From assembly GCF_036013525.1 (NCBI RefSeq), contig NZ_CP107853.1, forward strand, positions 6,324,001-6,388,000: a stretch of DNA of 64,000 nucleotides, written 5' to 3'. Positions 8,616-16,816 of this stretch are shown one piece after another. The position numbers and the translations under genes are program-made. The notes beneath the pieces are model-generated. The model did not search any database. It was not told the origin of the DNA and saw only the letters and a program-made list of their open reading frames with translations. Each line of letters begins with the position of its first letter. Positions within the stretch are counted from its first letter, which is position 1. The DNA comes from Nonomuraea sp. NBC_00507. Its GTDB lineage: Bacteria; Actinomycetota; Actinomycetes; Streptosporangiales; Streptosporangiaceae.

Positions 8616-9875
8616 ATGGCTACTTTCGCCAGGCTGACCGGACGGGCGGTGGCGGGCGCCGGAGTGCTGGCGCTGTCGCCGGTCCTGGGGCTGGCCACGC
8701 TGGCCGGGATGGCGATGGTGGGCGCGGAGCCGACGGCGTTCGCGGTGACGGGCCTGGCGGTGTTCGCGTCGGTGTTCTTTCTGGGCCTGCTGCTGTGCGT
8801 GCCGAGGCCGAGGGTGGCGTGGGGGCGATGGTTACGCGCGGCGGTGATCCTCGGGGTGGAGGCGACGGTGGTGTGGCACGTCAGTGTGGCCACCTTGCGC
8901 CCGGCTCCGTCTCACGCTCCGCCGGCGCCGGTGGCCGGGCAGCGCGAGTGGCGGCTGCCGACGGGCTCGGTGCTGGCGTACGTGCGGCTCGCGCCGAAGC
9001 GGGTCACCCGGCCCGACCCCGTGGTGTTCCTGCACGGCGGCCCAGGCGTGGCCGATCTGGCGGCGTCCTCGGCGTTCTTCGGGAAGCTGGCGGCGGACGG
9101 CTATCAGGTGTACGTCTATGACCAGCTCGGGGCCGGGCGCTCGGCGCGGCTGCGGGACCCTCGGGGGTACGGGCTGACGCGCGACGTGGCGGATCTGGAG
9201 GCCATCCGCCAGGCGGTGGGCGTCAAGCGGCTGAACCTGATCGCCCAGGATTACGGCGCCCAGCTCGCGGCCGCCTACCTGACCGCGCACCCGGACCGCG
9301 TCGCGAGGGCGGTGCTCTCCTCCCCGGCCGGACTTTTCCCGGCAGGACCGTCCCGGGGCGCATCCGCCTGGGAGCCCCAAGGGCGGGAGGCGGACGGGAA
9401 GGTCGAGGTGGCGGCGGTGTTCGGACGCGACGGGACACCGGACCCGCGCCTGCTCGCCGTCTCTACGCTGTTGCGGGTGGACCCGCGGGCGGCGCACGCG
9501 TTTGCGGGTGACCGGGAGTTGGACGCCTACCTCGACCTCGTCCGCGAGGGAGCCCCGCACCCCTGCCCCGCCGCCGCAACCGGTTCTGGCGGGTACGTCG
9601 GCCTGACCGGGCGGGCCGCGCCGGGGTCGCTCCGGCCGAGCCTGGCGATGGTGACGGTGCCCGTGCTGATCGTCAAGGGCCAGTGCGATGAGCAGAGCTG
9701 GGCGTCGGCCATGGACTACCGGCGGGCGCTGCCCTCGGCCAGGCTGGCCTACCTCGGCGGCGGCACGTACCAGAGCGAGGCGTATCTCGGGCTGCTGCGG
9801 GCGTTTCTGTCCGGCCGTGCGGTGCCCGCCTACGAGGGCCAAGGCCCGCCCCCTGGTTACCGAGGCCCCGCCTGA
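8616..9875 (+). CDS. Membrane-anchored alpha/beta-hydrolase-fold protein with altered triad
   Basis: 419 residues. Three or so hydrophobic segments occupy residues 1-95 (for example VFASVFFLGLLLCV), after which an alpha/beta hydrolase domain of the proline-iminopeptidase (S33) type starts, with the oxyanion motif HGGPG at His140. The nucleophile elbow reads AQDYGA, so the usual Ser of GxSxG is Asp212. Around residue 384 the position where the catalytic His is expected reads GGGTYQSE, with Thr in place of His. The Asp of VKGQCDE (358) could be the acid. Asp nucleophiles occur in haloalkane dehalogenases and epoxide hydrolases, but those also need the His. It may be a non-catalytic or divergent member. 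ATG start; stands alone. Confidence 0.75.
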   Translation: MATFARLTGRAVAGAGVLALSPVLGLATLAGMAMVGAEPTAFAVTGLAVFASVFFLGLLLCVPRPRVAWGRWLRAAVILGVEATVVWHVSVATLRPAPSHAPPAPVAGQREWRLPTGSVLAYVRLAPKRVTRPDPVVFLHGGPGVADLAASSAFFGKLAADGYQVYVYDQLGAGRSARLRDPRGYGLTRDVADLEAIRQAVGVKRLNLIAQDYGAQLAAAYLTAHPDRVARAVLSSPAGLFPAGPSRGASAWEPQGREADGKVEVAAVFGRDGTPDPRLLAVSTLLRVDPRAAHAFAGDRELDAYLDLVREGAPHPCPAAATGSGGYVGLTGRAAPGSLRPSLAMVTVPVLIVKGQCDEQSWASAMDYRRALPSARLAYLGGGTYQSEAYLGLLRAFLSGRAVPAYEGQGPPPGYRGPA

Positions 9876-10000
9876 CCAAGTCCCCACTCATCCGCTTCTT
9901 GGCGGCCGGCGGCGTGGCATGCACGCCGAAGCCGCCGCTCGCCTGCAGGCCGGGGCTGGTCGACGGTGCCGTCCCTAGGCGCCATAGTACGAGAGTGTTG

Positions 10001-11011
10001 ATGTTCACCCCCCGGCACCGCCGGACTACCGCCTGCCTCACCGTCGCTACCGCCGCGGCGCTGCTCGTCCCCGGCACCGCCCACGCCGGCACCGACCCCA
10101 CCGCCACGGTCTTCTACCCCAACCCGGTCCAGACCCTCGGCAACCAGTTACTGGCCGACGACAAGGACCGCGACAGCGCGGCCTTCGCCCTCGCCTACCG
10201 CACCGTCACTCTCGCCGACCTGGACGGCTCCGGAACCCTCACCGGGCGTTACGTCCGGGTCAAGAGCGAGACCGGCAAGCCGGCGAGGGGCACCTTCTCC
10301 TTCCACCGCGACACCGACCAGTTCGAGCAGGTGATGGGGTACTACTGGGTCACCACCGCCCAGCACTACCTGCAGTCGCTCGGCTTCGGCTCCCGACTGC
10401 GCCCGGTCAACCAGCGCCAGATCGAGTTGCGGATCAACCAGTATGGTCCCGACAACTCCTTCTTCCGCGAGGACAAGGCCAACATCACCCTCGGTAAGGG
10501 AGGGGTGGACGACGCGGAGGACGCCGAGGTGATCGTCCACGAGTACGGTCACTCGGTGCAGGACGGTCAGGTGCCTGGCTTCGGCACCACGCTGGAGTCC
10601 GGCGCGATCGGCGAGGGCTTCAGCGACTACCTCGCCGTCGCCGTGACGAGCTGGAAGACCGGCGTGCCCGCCAACGCGCCGGAGGCCTGCGTCGCCGACT
10701 GGGATGCGGTCTCCTACACCTCCACCACCCCACACTGCCTGCGCCGCCTCGACGGTACCAAGCGCTACCCGGAGGACGCGGTGGGCGAGGTCCACCGCGA
10801 CGGTGAGATCTGGTCGGCGGCCCTGTACGACATCCGCGCCCGCCTGGGTGACAGTCTAGGCAGCACGATCATCATCGATGCCCAGTTCGACTTCGCCAAG
10901 GACACCACGTTCCGTGCCGCCGCTGAGGCGACGATGGCCACGGCGCAACGCCACGGCGGCGCCGCCGCCACCGCAGTCCGCGAAGCCTTCGCATCCCGAG
11001 GCCTTCTCTGA
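10001..11011 (+). CDS. Secreted zinc metalloprotease (HEYGH, gluzincin type)
   Basis: 336 residues. ATG 10001 is chosen because it gives a good signal peptide (RHRR, hydrophobic core, cleavage after GTAHA at residue 29) and has GAGAG at 9991-9995; the frame is open upstream to 9899. The zinc site is HEYGH (His180, Glu181, His184), with the third ligand likely Glu205 in GEGFSDY, an arrangement seen in M4/M36-like peptidases. Exported endopeptidase probably acting on external protein. The last 100 residues (VHRDGEIWSAALYDIRARLG) resemble the C-terminal lobe of M36 enzymes. No propeptide of usual M36 size is seen, so activation may differ. It converges on the YciI gene across a strong hairpin. 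Confidence 0.83.
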   Translation: MFTPRHRRTTACLTVATAAALLVPGTAHAGTDPTATVFYPNPVQTLGNQLLADDKDRDSAAFALAYRTVTLADLDGSGTLTGRYVRVKSETGKPARGTFSFHRDTDQFEQVMGYYWVTTAQHYLQSLGFGSRLRPVNQRQIELRINQYGPDNSFFREDKANITLGKGGVDDAEDAEVIVHEYGHSVQDGQVPGFGTTLESGAIGEGFSDYLAVAVTSWKTGVPANAPEACVADWDAVSYTSTTPHCLRRLDGTKRYPEDAVGEVHRDGEIWSAALYDIRARLGDSLGSTIIIDAQFDFAKDTTFRAAAEATMATAQRHGGAAATAVREAFASRGLL

Positions 11012-11035
11012 CCGAACAGCACTCCGCCGGAGCAG

Positions 11036-11073
11036 GCGTGCCTCGCGGGCGCTACCGCGCCCGCGAGGCACGC
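11036..11073. terminator. 17-bp perfect hairpin, bidirectional terminator
   Basis: GCGTGCCTCGCGGGCGC (11036-11052), loop TACC, then its exact reverse complement (11057-11073). It lies between the end of the metalloprotease (11011) and the end of the molybdenum-hydroxylase operon (11201) on the other strand. It lacks a T-run on either side, as is frequent in actinomycetes. Confidence 0.75.
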
Positions 11074-11200
11074 CGTCAACAAGCCCACTTGTTCACCTGG
11101 CGGCCCTTGCTCCGGTAGTTACCGCTCTGTGCTGCATCCGACGACGGCAAGCACGGCAATCCGCGACACGGTCGGCTTGGCGGCCTCGCCCTGAGCGGCT

Positions 11201-11482
11201 CTAGCCGGAGCCGAGCGAGCCGACCGTCACACGCCACTCGCGCAGCTCGCGATCCTTGGTGACCTGCAGCTGTGTGTAGGGGTCCTGGTCGACGAGCGCC
11301 TGCGCCGCGGTCTCGTCCTCCGCCTGCAGGACGATCATGCCGGCCGTCAGGTCCGTGTAAGGGCCGGCCGCGACGAGGCTGCCCTGCTCCAGGAGCTTGT
11401 TCAGGTGTGCGAGATGGTCCTCGCGGCGCTCCGCTCTCAGTGGGGTGTCGTTGTAGCCGTAGGTCAGGACGAACAGTGCCAT
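11201..11482 (-). CDS. YciI-family protein
   Basis: A 93-residue YciI/YCII-type alpha-beta protein opening MALFVLTYGYNDTPLRAERR, with a DHLAHLNKLLEQG helix and the AAGPYTD strand typical of the family. Members act as small hydrolases, isomerase-like or dehalogenase-like enzymes, or unknown partners. The ATG at 11482 has a GGAG sequence a few bases upstream; a longer open frame on the same strand is a shadow of the upstream gene. It is the last gene of the minus-strand operon that starts at 18128, 26 bases after the amidohydrolase, so it probably handles an intermediate of the same pathway. Confidence 0.85.
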   Translation of the reverse strand: MALFVLTYGYNDTPLRAERREDHLAHLNKLLEQGSLVAAGPYTDLTAGMIVLQAEDETAAQALVDQDPYTQLQVTKDRELREWRVTVGSLGSG

Positions 11483-11508
11483 GCCGAGATGCTCCTTTTC
11501 CGCTGTTT

Positions 11509-12456
11509 CTACTGTTGGACGACCGGGACCGTTTGACGTTGCCCGTCGAGGCCTCCCAGCCCGTACACCCGTCGTGCATTGCCGGCGAAGACGTCGCGTT
11601 GGCCGGCGGGCGGGAGGTGGGCCAGCGCGTCCTTCCACGTGCCGACCAACTGCGGCATGGTGGTCCAGATCTTCTCGACCGGGAAGTTGGTGCCGAACAT
11701 GGCCCGGTCGGTGCCGAACCAGCCGATCACCTGGTCGGCGACCATGGAGATGAGATCGGGATCCACGCGGTGGACGAAGGTGCCCTGCCCGGTGAGCTTG
11801 ACGACGATGTTCGGCCGCTCGGCCAGCGCGGCCATCCCGGCCCGCCACGGCTCGAGCCACTCGTGGCCGATGAGCATGCCCGCGTGCACGAGGACGAAGG
11901 TGACGTCCGGGAAGGCGGCCGCCAAGTCGACCGCATCCGGCATCTGTTCGGGAAAGACCTGCAGTTCGAACAGCCAGCCGAGGTCGGCGAGCGCGCCGAC
12001 GTTCTTGCGGAAGACCGGATCCTTCATACGGTCGGGCGCCGTGGCGAACCGGAACTCCGGGCGCTCGTGCCAGTGCAGCTGCTGCCGGATCCCCCGGATC
12101 AGCGGGGTGAGCGCAGCCTGCCGTCGCATGATCTCCGGAGCGGCCTCGTCGAACATGTCGGCCGACCCGATGACGGCCATCGGCCAGCCCGTCTCCTGAT
12201 GAACCTCGCGGAGCCATCGCACCTCGTCCACGACCCGGTCGAGCGGCCAGTTCGTCTGCACGTAGACCGACTCGCTGATGCCCGAGGCCGTGGCGTCGGC
12301 GATGTACTCGTCGATGAGGTAATCCCGCCTGATCGGCTCGTACGGCCCGAAGATCCGCGGCACCATCGGGCCGGACAGCCACGGCAGGTCCCCGGCCCGC
12401 CAGATGTGATGGTGCGAGTCGACGATGTCGCCCGAGTAGCGGGTCGTCTCCGACAT
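11509..12456 (-). CDS. Amidohydrolase_2 family metal-dependent hydrolase (COG3618 type)
   Basis: A 315-residue TIM-barrel hydrolase. It carries the N-terminal metal motif DSHHHIW at about residue 13, a central His (LVHAGMLIGHEWLEPW), and the C-terminal active-site segment FGTNFPVEKIW. This set is typical of COG3618 enzymes, which include lactonases of sugar and aromatic pathways (for example fucono-lactone and 2-pyrone-4,6-dicarboxylate hydrolases). Start ATG 12456 with AGGGAG upstream. It starts five bases after the VWA gene, in the same operon as the molybdenum hydroxylase, so hydrolysis of a cyclic ester or amide produced after hydroxylation is a reasonable guess. The true substrate is unknown. 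Confidence 0.85.
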   Translation of the reverse strand: MSETTRYSGDIVDSHHHIWRAGDLPWLSGPMVPRIFGPYEPIRRDYLIDEYIADATASGISESVYVQTNWPLDRVVDEVRWLREVHQETGWPMAVIGSADMFDEAAPEIMRRQAALTPLIRGIRQQLHWHERPEFRFATAPDRMKDPVFRKNVGALADLGWLFELQVFPEQMPDAVDLAAAFPDVTFVLVHAGMLIGHEWLEPWRAGMAALAERPNIVVKLTGQGTFVHRVDPDLISMVADQVIGWFGTDRAMFGTNFPVEKIWTTMPQLVGTWKDALAHLPPAGQRDVFAGNARRVYGLGGLDGQRQTVPVVQQ

Positions 12457-12461
12457 GACGA

Positions 12462-13577
12462 TCACTCCCTGACCAAGGTCTGTACCTGCTCGTACGCCGT
12501 ACGCAGGTCGCGTACGCCGGCAAGTGCGTCCACACTGCCGAGCACGGCCGACATGCCGCGGGTGACCGGCCGGTACGCCGGGTCGCAGGCGAGCGGCGAC
12601 CACCACAGCAACCGGTGGCTCAGCAGCGACAACCGCCGCACTGCCGCCTGCATGGGCCCGCAGTCGCCGCGTTCCAGGCCGTCCGAGAGCACGATCACGA
12701 GGGCGCCGCGCGCCACGGTGACATAGCGGGCGTTGCCGAGGAACTCCTGGAGCGAGGCGCCGATCCGCGTCCCGCCCTCGGCGTCCAGGACGACGTCGCT
12801 CAGCGAGCCCACGGCCGCATCGACGTCCCGGGCGCGCAGCGGCCCGGTGACGCGGGTCAGCCGGGTGCCGAAGGTGAACACCTCGGCGCGTTCGAGGCGT
12901 CCGACCACGGCGTGGGCGAAGCGGAGGTAGTCGGAGCTGTGCTGCTTCATCGACCCGGACACGTCGATGAGCAGCAGCACGCGGCGCTGCCGCCGCGGAC
13001 GGGTCCGCCGCCGCAACGTCAGGATCTCGCCGTGGCCGCGCCAGGACTCACGGCAGATCCTGGCGACGTCGATCCACGGCCCTCGCCGGGCGGGCCGGCG
13101 GCGGCGTGACCGGACCGTCGGCACCGCGCTGGGCAGCTCCCGCCGCAGCAGCGAGAGCACTGCCCGGTCGTCCTCGCTCGCCGGGCCGAACACCGGGCGT
13201 CTGTCGCGCTCCGAGGAGCCGGCCTTGAGGCCCGCCTCCCCGCCGAACGTTGCCGTGAAGGGAGCTTCGTCCCCCTCTCCACCCGGCGCGGGGGTCTCGT
13301 CGTCGGGGGACTCCTGATCGCGGACGGGCCGTGCCGTGACCTCCCCGAACCAGCGCTCGAACGTGGGGGAGTAGACCTCCAGGTCCTCGCTGGAGGTGGT
13401 GAGCGTGGCCGCCCCGATCCAGTAGAGGTGCGTGGCGTCGCGCGGGCCGGCGGCCTCGATCGCCTGAAGGAAGATCCGCTGTCGGGGCACCGGCACGCGC
13501 AGGCCCTGATCGTGCAGGTCCCGCAGGAACCCGTGCACATGATCGCCGATGCGGGCGACGAGGGACCGCTCAGTCAC
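12462..13577 (-). CDS. CoxE-like VWA-domain protein
   Basis: 371 residues. A von Willebrand A domain occupies the C-terminal half, with the MIDAS motif DVSGSM in LLLIDVSGSMKQHSSD and later TRIGASLQEFLG and VIVLSDG segments. Upstream is a helical part and a basic, Arg-rich linker. CoxE proteins work with the CoxD AAA ATPase in maturing molybdenum hydroxylases, in carbon monoxide dehydrogenase by building the Mo-Cu site. The GTG at 13577 follows GGAGG by six bases and overlaps the stop of the ATPase gene by eight bases (GTGACTGA), which implies translational coupling. An ATG six codons upstream has no ribosome site. Confidence 0.88.
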   Translation of the reverse strand: MTERSLVARIGDHVHGFLRDLHDQGLRVPVPRQRIFLQAIEAAGPRDATHLYWIGAATLTTSSEDLEVYSPTFERWFGEVTARPVRDQESPDDETPAPGGEGDEAPFTATFGGEAGLKAGSSERDRRPVFGPASEDDRAVLSLLRRELPSAVPTVRSRRRRPARRGPWIDVARICRESWRGHGEILTLRRRTRPRRQRRVLLLIDVSGSMKQHSSDYLRFAHAVVGRLERAEVFTFGTRLTRVTGPLRARDVDAAVGSLSDVVLDAEGGTRIGASLQEFLGNARYVTVARGALVIVLSDGLERGDCGPMQAAVRRLSLLSHRLLWWSPLACDPAYRPVTRGMSAVLGSVDALAGVRDLRTAYEQVQTLVRE

Positions 13578-14427
13578 GGAACACCTCCGCGGCATGGCGG
13601 CCGACGAGGGCCAGGTCCTCCTCGTGCTTGACGAGCAGCCCCGCGGACCGGCGCATCGCCTCCAGCCAGCTCGAGCCCTCGCGGGCCAGCGCCTGCACGC
13701 CGCGGGCCCAGGAGACCGACTCCGCGATGCCGGGGCGCTTCAGCAGAGCCAGTCCGCGGATGCGATGCACGGCGGTCACGAGACGGGCCGCGCTCCTCTC
13801 GTCCAGACCCGGCGCCTGCGCCCGGATGATCGCTCGCTCCCGTTCGGCGTCGGGGAAGGGGATCCAGTGGTAAAGGCACCGGCGCTTGAGCGCGTCGTGC
13901 AGTTCGCGGGTCCGGTTCGAGGTGAGGATGACGAACGGAGCGCTCGCCGCCCTGATGGTGCCGATCTCCGGGATGGTGATCTGGAAGTCGCCGAGGAACT
14001 CCAGGAGAAACGCCTCGAACTCGCTGTCCGCACGATCGATCTCGTCGATCAGCAGCACCGCCCCGGATGCCGCCCGCAGCGACCGCAGCAGCGGGCGCTG
14101 CAGCAGGAACTCCTCGCGGTACAGGTCGCCGACGCCGCGCCCCTCCACCTCGGCGGCCCGCAGGGACAGCAGCTGCTTCGGGTAGTCCCACTCGTACAGG
14201 GCCTGGGAGGCGTCCAGCCCCTCGTAGCACTGCAGCCGGATCAGCTCGCGGTCGAGGACCCGGGCCAGGACGTTCGCGACCTCGGTTTTGCCGACCCCCG
14301 GCTCACCCTCCAGCAGCAGCGGCAGCCCGAGCACGCCGGCCAGGTGGACGGCGGTGAGCAAGCCCTCGTCGGCGAGGTAGCCCTCCGCGGCCAGCCGCCG
14401 ATCCAGCACGTCCTGATCAGCCGGCAC
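13570..14427 (-). CDS. CoxD-like MoxR-type AAA ATPase
   Basis: 285 residues. Walker A GEPGVGKTEVA (about residue 41), Walker B AVLLIDEIDRAD (about residue 118), sensor 1 in FVILTSNRTRELHDALKRR. This is the MoxR/CoxD class of AAA+ chaperones that act together with a VWA protein, here the CoxE-like product that follows, in cofactor insertion or enzyme activation. Its start overlaps the end of the second molybdenum subunit gene by 11 bases (14417-14427). With CoxE it marks the cluster as a molybdenum hydroxylase that needs dedicated maturation. Confidence 0.92.
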   Translation of the reverse strand: MPADQDVLDRRLAAEGYLADEGLLTAVHLAGVLGLPLLLEGEPGVGKTEVANVLARVLDRELIRLQCYEGLDASQALYEWDYPKQLLSLRAAEVEGRGVGDLYREEFLLQRPLLRSLRAASGAVLLIDEIDRADSEFEAFLLEFLGDFQITIPEIGTIRAASAPFVILTSNRTRELHDALKRRCLYHWIPFPDAERERAIIRAQAPGLDERSAARLVTAVHRIRGLALLKRPGIAESVSWARGVQALAREGSSWLEAMRRSAGLLVKHEEDLALVGRHAAEVFRD

Positions 14428-15433
14428 GGCCGGCCCGCAGCTCGTCGAGTCCGCGCAGCACCTTCTCCGGAGTGAACGGCATGCTCGTCAGCCGTACGCC
14501 GACCGCGTCGTACACGGCGTTGGCGATCGCGGGGATCGGCGCGTTCGCCGTCATCTCACCGATTCCCTTCGCGCCGAACGGCCCGTTGTCAGCGGGCCGT
14601 TCGAGGAACACGCTGGTTTGCGCCGGGATGTCAGCCGGCCCCGGCATCAGGTATTCGGTGAAATCGACAGGGCCGTGCTCGCGGGAGCCCGGATAGTACG
14701 GCTCGGTCGACTCGAACAGCGCGTGCGACAGGCCCATCCAGGCGCCGCCCTCCACCTGCTGCGTCGCGATGGCCGGGTTGAGCGCCCGGCCGATCTCGTA
14801 GGTGTTGTAGAGCCGCAGCACCTCGATCACGCCGGTCTCATCGTCGACCTCGACCTCGGCCACCGTGCACGCGTGCGCCTGGCAGGAGTCCGGGTCCATC
14901 TCGCCGGTCTCCGGCACCGGGGTGCTCGGCTCCTTGAGGAAGATGCCCCGGCCGGAGATGGTCCGGCCCTGCCGGAAATGCGCGGCGAGCGCGACCTCGC
15001 TGATGTTGATCTTCTTTTCCGACGATCCCTTGAGGCGGATGAAGCCCGTGCCGTCGGTCTCCAGATCCTCCGCGTCGACCTCCAGCTCGTCGGCGGCGAC
15101 CTGGAGCATGACGTCCCTGGCCTCGCGCGCCGCCATGATCACGGCGTTGCCGACCCGGTGGGTGCCGCGGCTGGCGAACGTCCCCATGCAGTGCGGGCCG
15201 GTGTCGGTGTCGGCGGTGTCGACGATGATGTTCTCGATCGGGATGCCGAGCGTCTCCGCCGCGCATTGGGCGACGACCGTCCGCAGCCCCTGGCCGAGAT
15301 CCACCGAGGAGAGCGTGACGACGAATCCGCCCATCGTGGTGGCGTGGACGAGTGCCTGCGACGGGTCGCCGCCGAGGTTCATCCCGGTCGGGTAGTTGAC
15401 CGCCGCGTATCCGCGCCCATGACGTAACGCCAT
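14417..15433 (-). CDS. Molybdenum hydroxylase, C-terminal molybdopterin subunit (M)
   Basis: 338 residues, equivalent to the C-terminal half of a xanthine-dehydrogenase-type large subunit. Molybdopterin cytosine dinucleotide binding segments are seen (SSVDLGQGLRT, GTFASRGTHRVGNA) and the catalytic glutamate is expected in the conserved GAKGIGEMTANAP near the end. It starts with ATG six bases after the start of the stop codon of the preceding gene: the sequence reads TGA GCG ATG, all in one frame, with GGAGGG ahead of it. A single in-frame stop therefore separates two halves that add up to about 800 residues, the normal length of an undivided subunit. The intact ribosome site suggests a real two-gene arrangement. 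See the finding. Confidence 0.88.
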   Translation of the reverse strand: MALRHGRGYAAVNYPTGMNLGGDPSQALVHATTMGGFVVTLSSVDLGQGLRTVVAQCAAETLGIPIENIIVDTADTDTGPHCMGTFASRGTHRVGNAVIMAAREARDVMLQVAADELEVDAEDLETDGTGFIRLKGSSEKKINISEVALAAHFRQGRTISGRGIFLKEPSTPVPETGEMDPDSCQAHACTVAEVEVDDETGVIEVLRLYNTYEIGRALNPAIATQQVEGGAWMGLSHALFESTEPYYPGSREHGPVDFTEYLMPGPADIPAQTSVFLERPADNGPFGAKGIGEMTANAPIPAIANAVYDAVGVRLTSMPFTPEKVLRGLDELRAGRAG

Positions 15434-15436
15434 CGC

Positions 15437-16816
15437 TCAGCCCTCCGATCGCTCGGTCGACGACATCGCCCGGTACTCCGGCGGAAGGTCGTGCCCCACC
15501 AGGTCAGCGGCGCTCTGGATCACCTCGACCAGCGCCGTGCCGGACGCGATCTTGCGATGCGCTTTCATGTCGCCGTCCCGGTAGGCGTTCTTGAGCCGAA
15601 GCTGCAGCGGGTCCATGTTCAGCTCCCGGGCGATGCGGTCCATGTGCGACTCCAGTGCGAAGTCGCCGATCGTGACGCCGAACCCGCGCATGGCGCTGGA
15701 CGGCGTCCGGTTCGTGTAGACGCAGTAGGCGTCGACGTGGACGTTCGGGATCGTGTACGGGCCGGGCATGTGCGCCGCCGCCTTGGTGGTGCCGTACGGG
15801 CTGTGCCGGGAGTACGCGCCCGCGTCCACGTAGAGCGTGATCTTGCGGGCGACGATCCGGCCGTCGTCCATGACGCCGTCCTTGATATAGATGCGCTCGG
15901 CCGCACGCGGGGATGACACCTGCATCTCCTCGGCGCGGCTGTAGACGTACTTGGCGGGCCGGCCGGTGAGCGTGGCGGCGATGCAGGCGAGCGGCTCGAC
16001 GATGACGTCGACCTTGCCGCCGAATCCGCCCCCGACGGTGCCCCCGACGACGCGCAGGCTGGTGGGCGGGACGCCGAGGATGAGCGCGGTGTTGTCGAGG
16101 GTGAAGAAGGCGGCCTGGGTGTTGCTGTGGATCCGCAGCCGGCCGTCGCCCTGGGGGACGACGATGCAGCCGGTCGGCTCGGTCGGCGCGTGTTCGATCG
16201 GCGAGGAGCCGTAGACGCCCTCGATGATGCGGTCCGCCTCCGCGAAGCCCCGCTCGACGTCGCCGAAGCGGACCCGGCGGCAATGATGTCCCTCGTACAC
16301 GAAGTGGTTGGTGCCCGCCTGCTTGATGATCGGGGCGCCGTCGGCCAGCGCCTCCTCGACGTCGAGAACGGCGGGCAGGTCGGTGTAGTCGACCACGACC
16401 CGGGCCGCGCCCTCGCGGGCGGCGTCCTCGGTCTCGGCGACCACGGCGACGATCGGCTCGCCGCGATAGAGGACCCGATCCTCGGCCAGTACCGGCTCGT
16501 CATCGGGCCCCACGCCGATCAGGCGCAGCACGACGTACCAGTTGCCCGGCACGTCCTCGTGGGTGATGACGCGCAGCACGCCCGGCACCGCGAGGGCGCC
16601 GGAGACGTCGACCCGGTTGATGAGGGCGTGGTGCCGCGTGGACCGGTGGATCTTGACGTGCGTCATCTCCGGCAGCGTCATGTCCTCGAAGAAGACCGTG
16701 CGGCCGGTGACGTGACCGCGGGCGTCCGAGCGCTGGACCGCGGAGCCGATGACGTCGAAGTCGCCCGCACGCTCGCCCTTGAAGTACGCGACGTCGATCG
16801 GGGTGAGGCGTGCCAT
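15437..16816 (-). CDS. Molybdenum hydroxylase, N-terminal molybdopterin subunit (L)
   Basis: 459 residues, equivalent to the N-terminal part of a xanthine-dehydrogenase-type large subunit. The a/b hammerhead domain spans roughly residues 25-150 (TGRTVFFEDM, YRGEPIVAVVAET), followed by Mo-cofactor binding segments TVGGGFGGK and NRTPSSAMRGFG. The latter is of xanthine/nicotinate dehydrogenase type, not the AYRCSFR or AYRGAGR loop of CO dehydrogenases. ATG 16816 overlaps the stop of the FeS gene by one base (TGATG). The frame ends with TGA at 15437-15439, after which the M subunit begins in the same frame. Hydroxylates a so far unknown, probably heteroaromatic substrate using water. Confidence 0.9.
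   Translation of the reverse strand: MARLTPIDVAYFKGERAGDFDVIGSAVQRSDARGHVTGRTVFFEDMTLPEMTHVKIHRSTRHHALINRVDVSGALAVPGVLRVITHEDVPGNWYVVLRLIGVGPDDEPVLAEDRVLYRGEPIVAVVAETEDAAREGAARVVVDYTDLPAVLDVEEALADGAPIIKQAGTNHFVYEGHHCRRVRFGDVERGFAEADRIIEGVYGSSPIEHAPTEPTGCIVVPQGDGRLRIHSNTQAAFFTLDNTALILGVPPTSLRVVGGTVGGGFGGKVDVIVEPLACIAATLTGRPAKYVYSRAEEMQVSSPRAAERIYIKDGVMDDGRIVARKITLYVDAGAYSRHSPYGTTKAAAHMPGPYTIPNVHVDAYCVYTNRTPSSAMRGFGVTIGDFALESHMDRIARELNMDPLQLRLKNAYRDGDMKAHRKIASGTALVEVIQSAADLVGHDLPPEYRAMSSTERSEG

Noticed and set aside
15437..15439. TGA between the two molybdenum subunits read as selenocysteine
   Set aside because: No SECIS-like stem is evident after it, and a ribosome site and ATG follow directly, which favours termination and restart.
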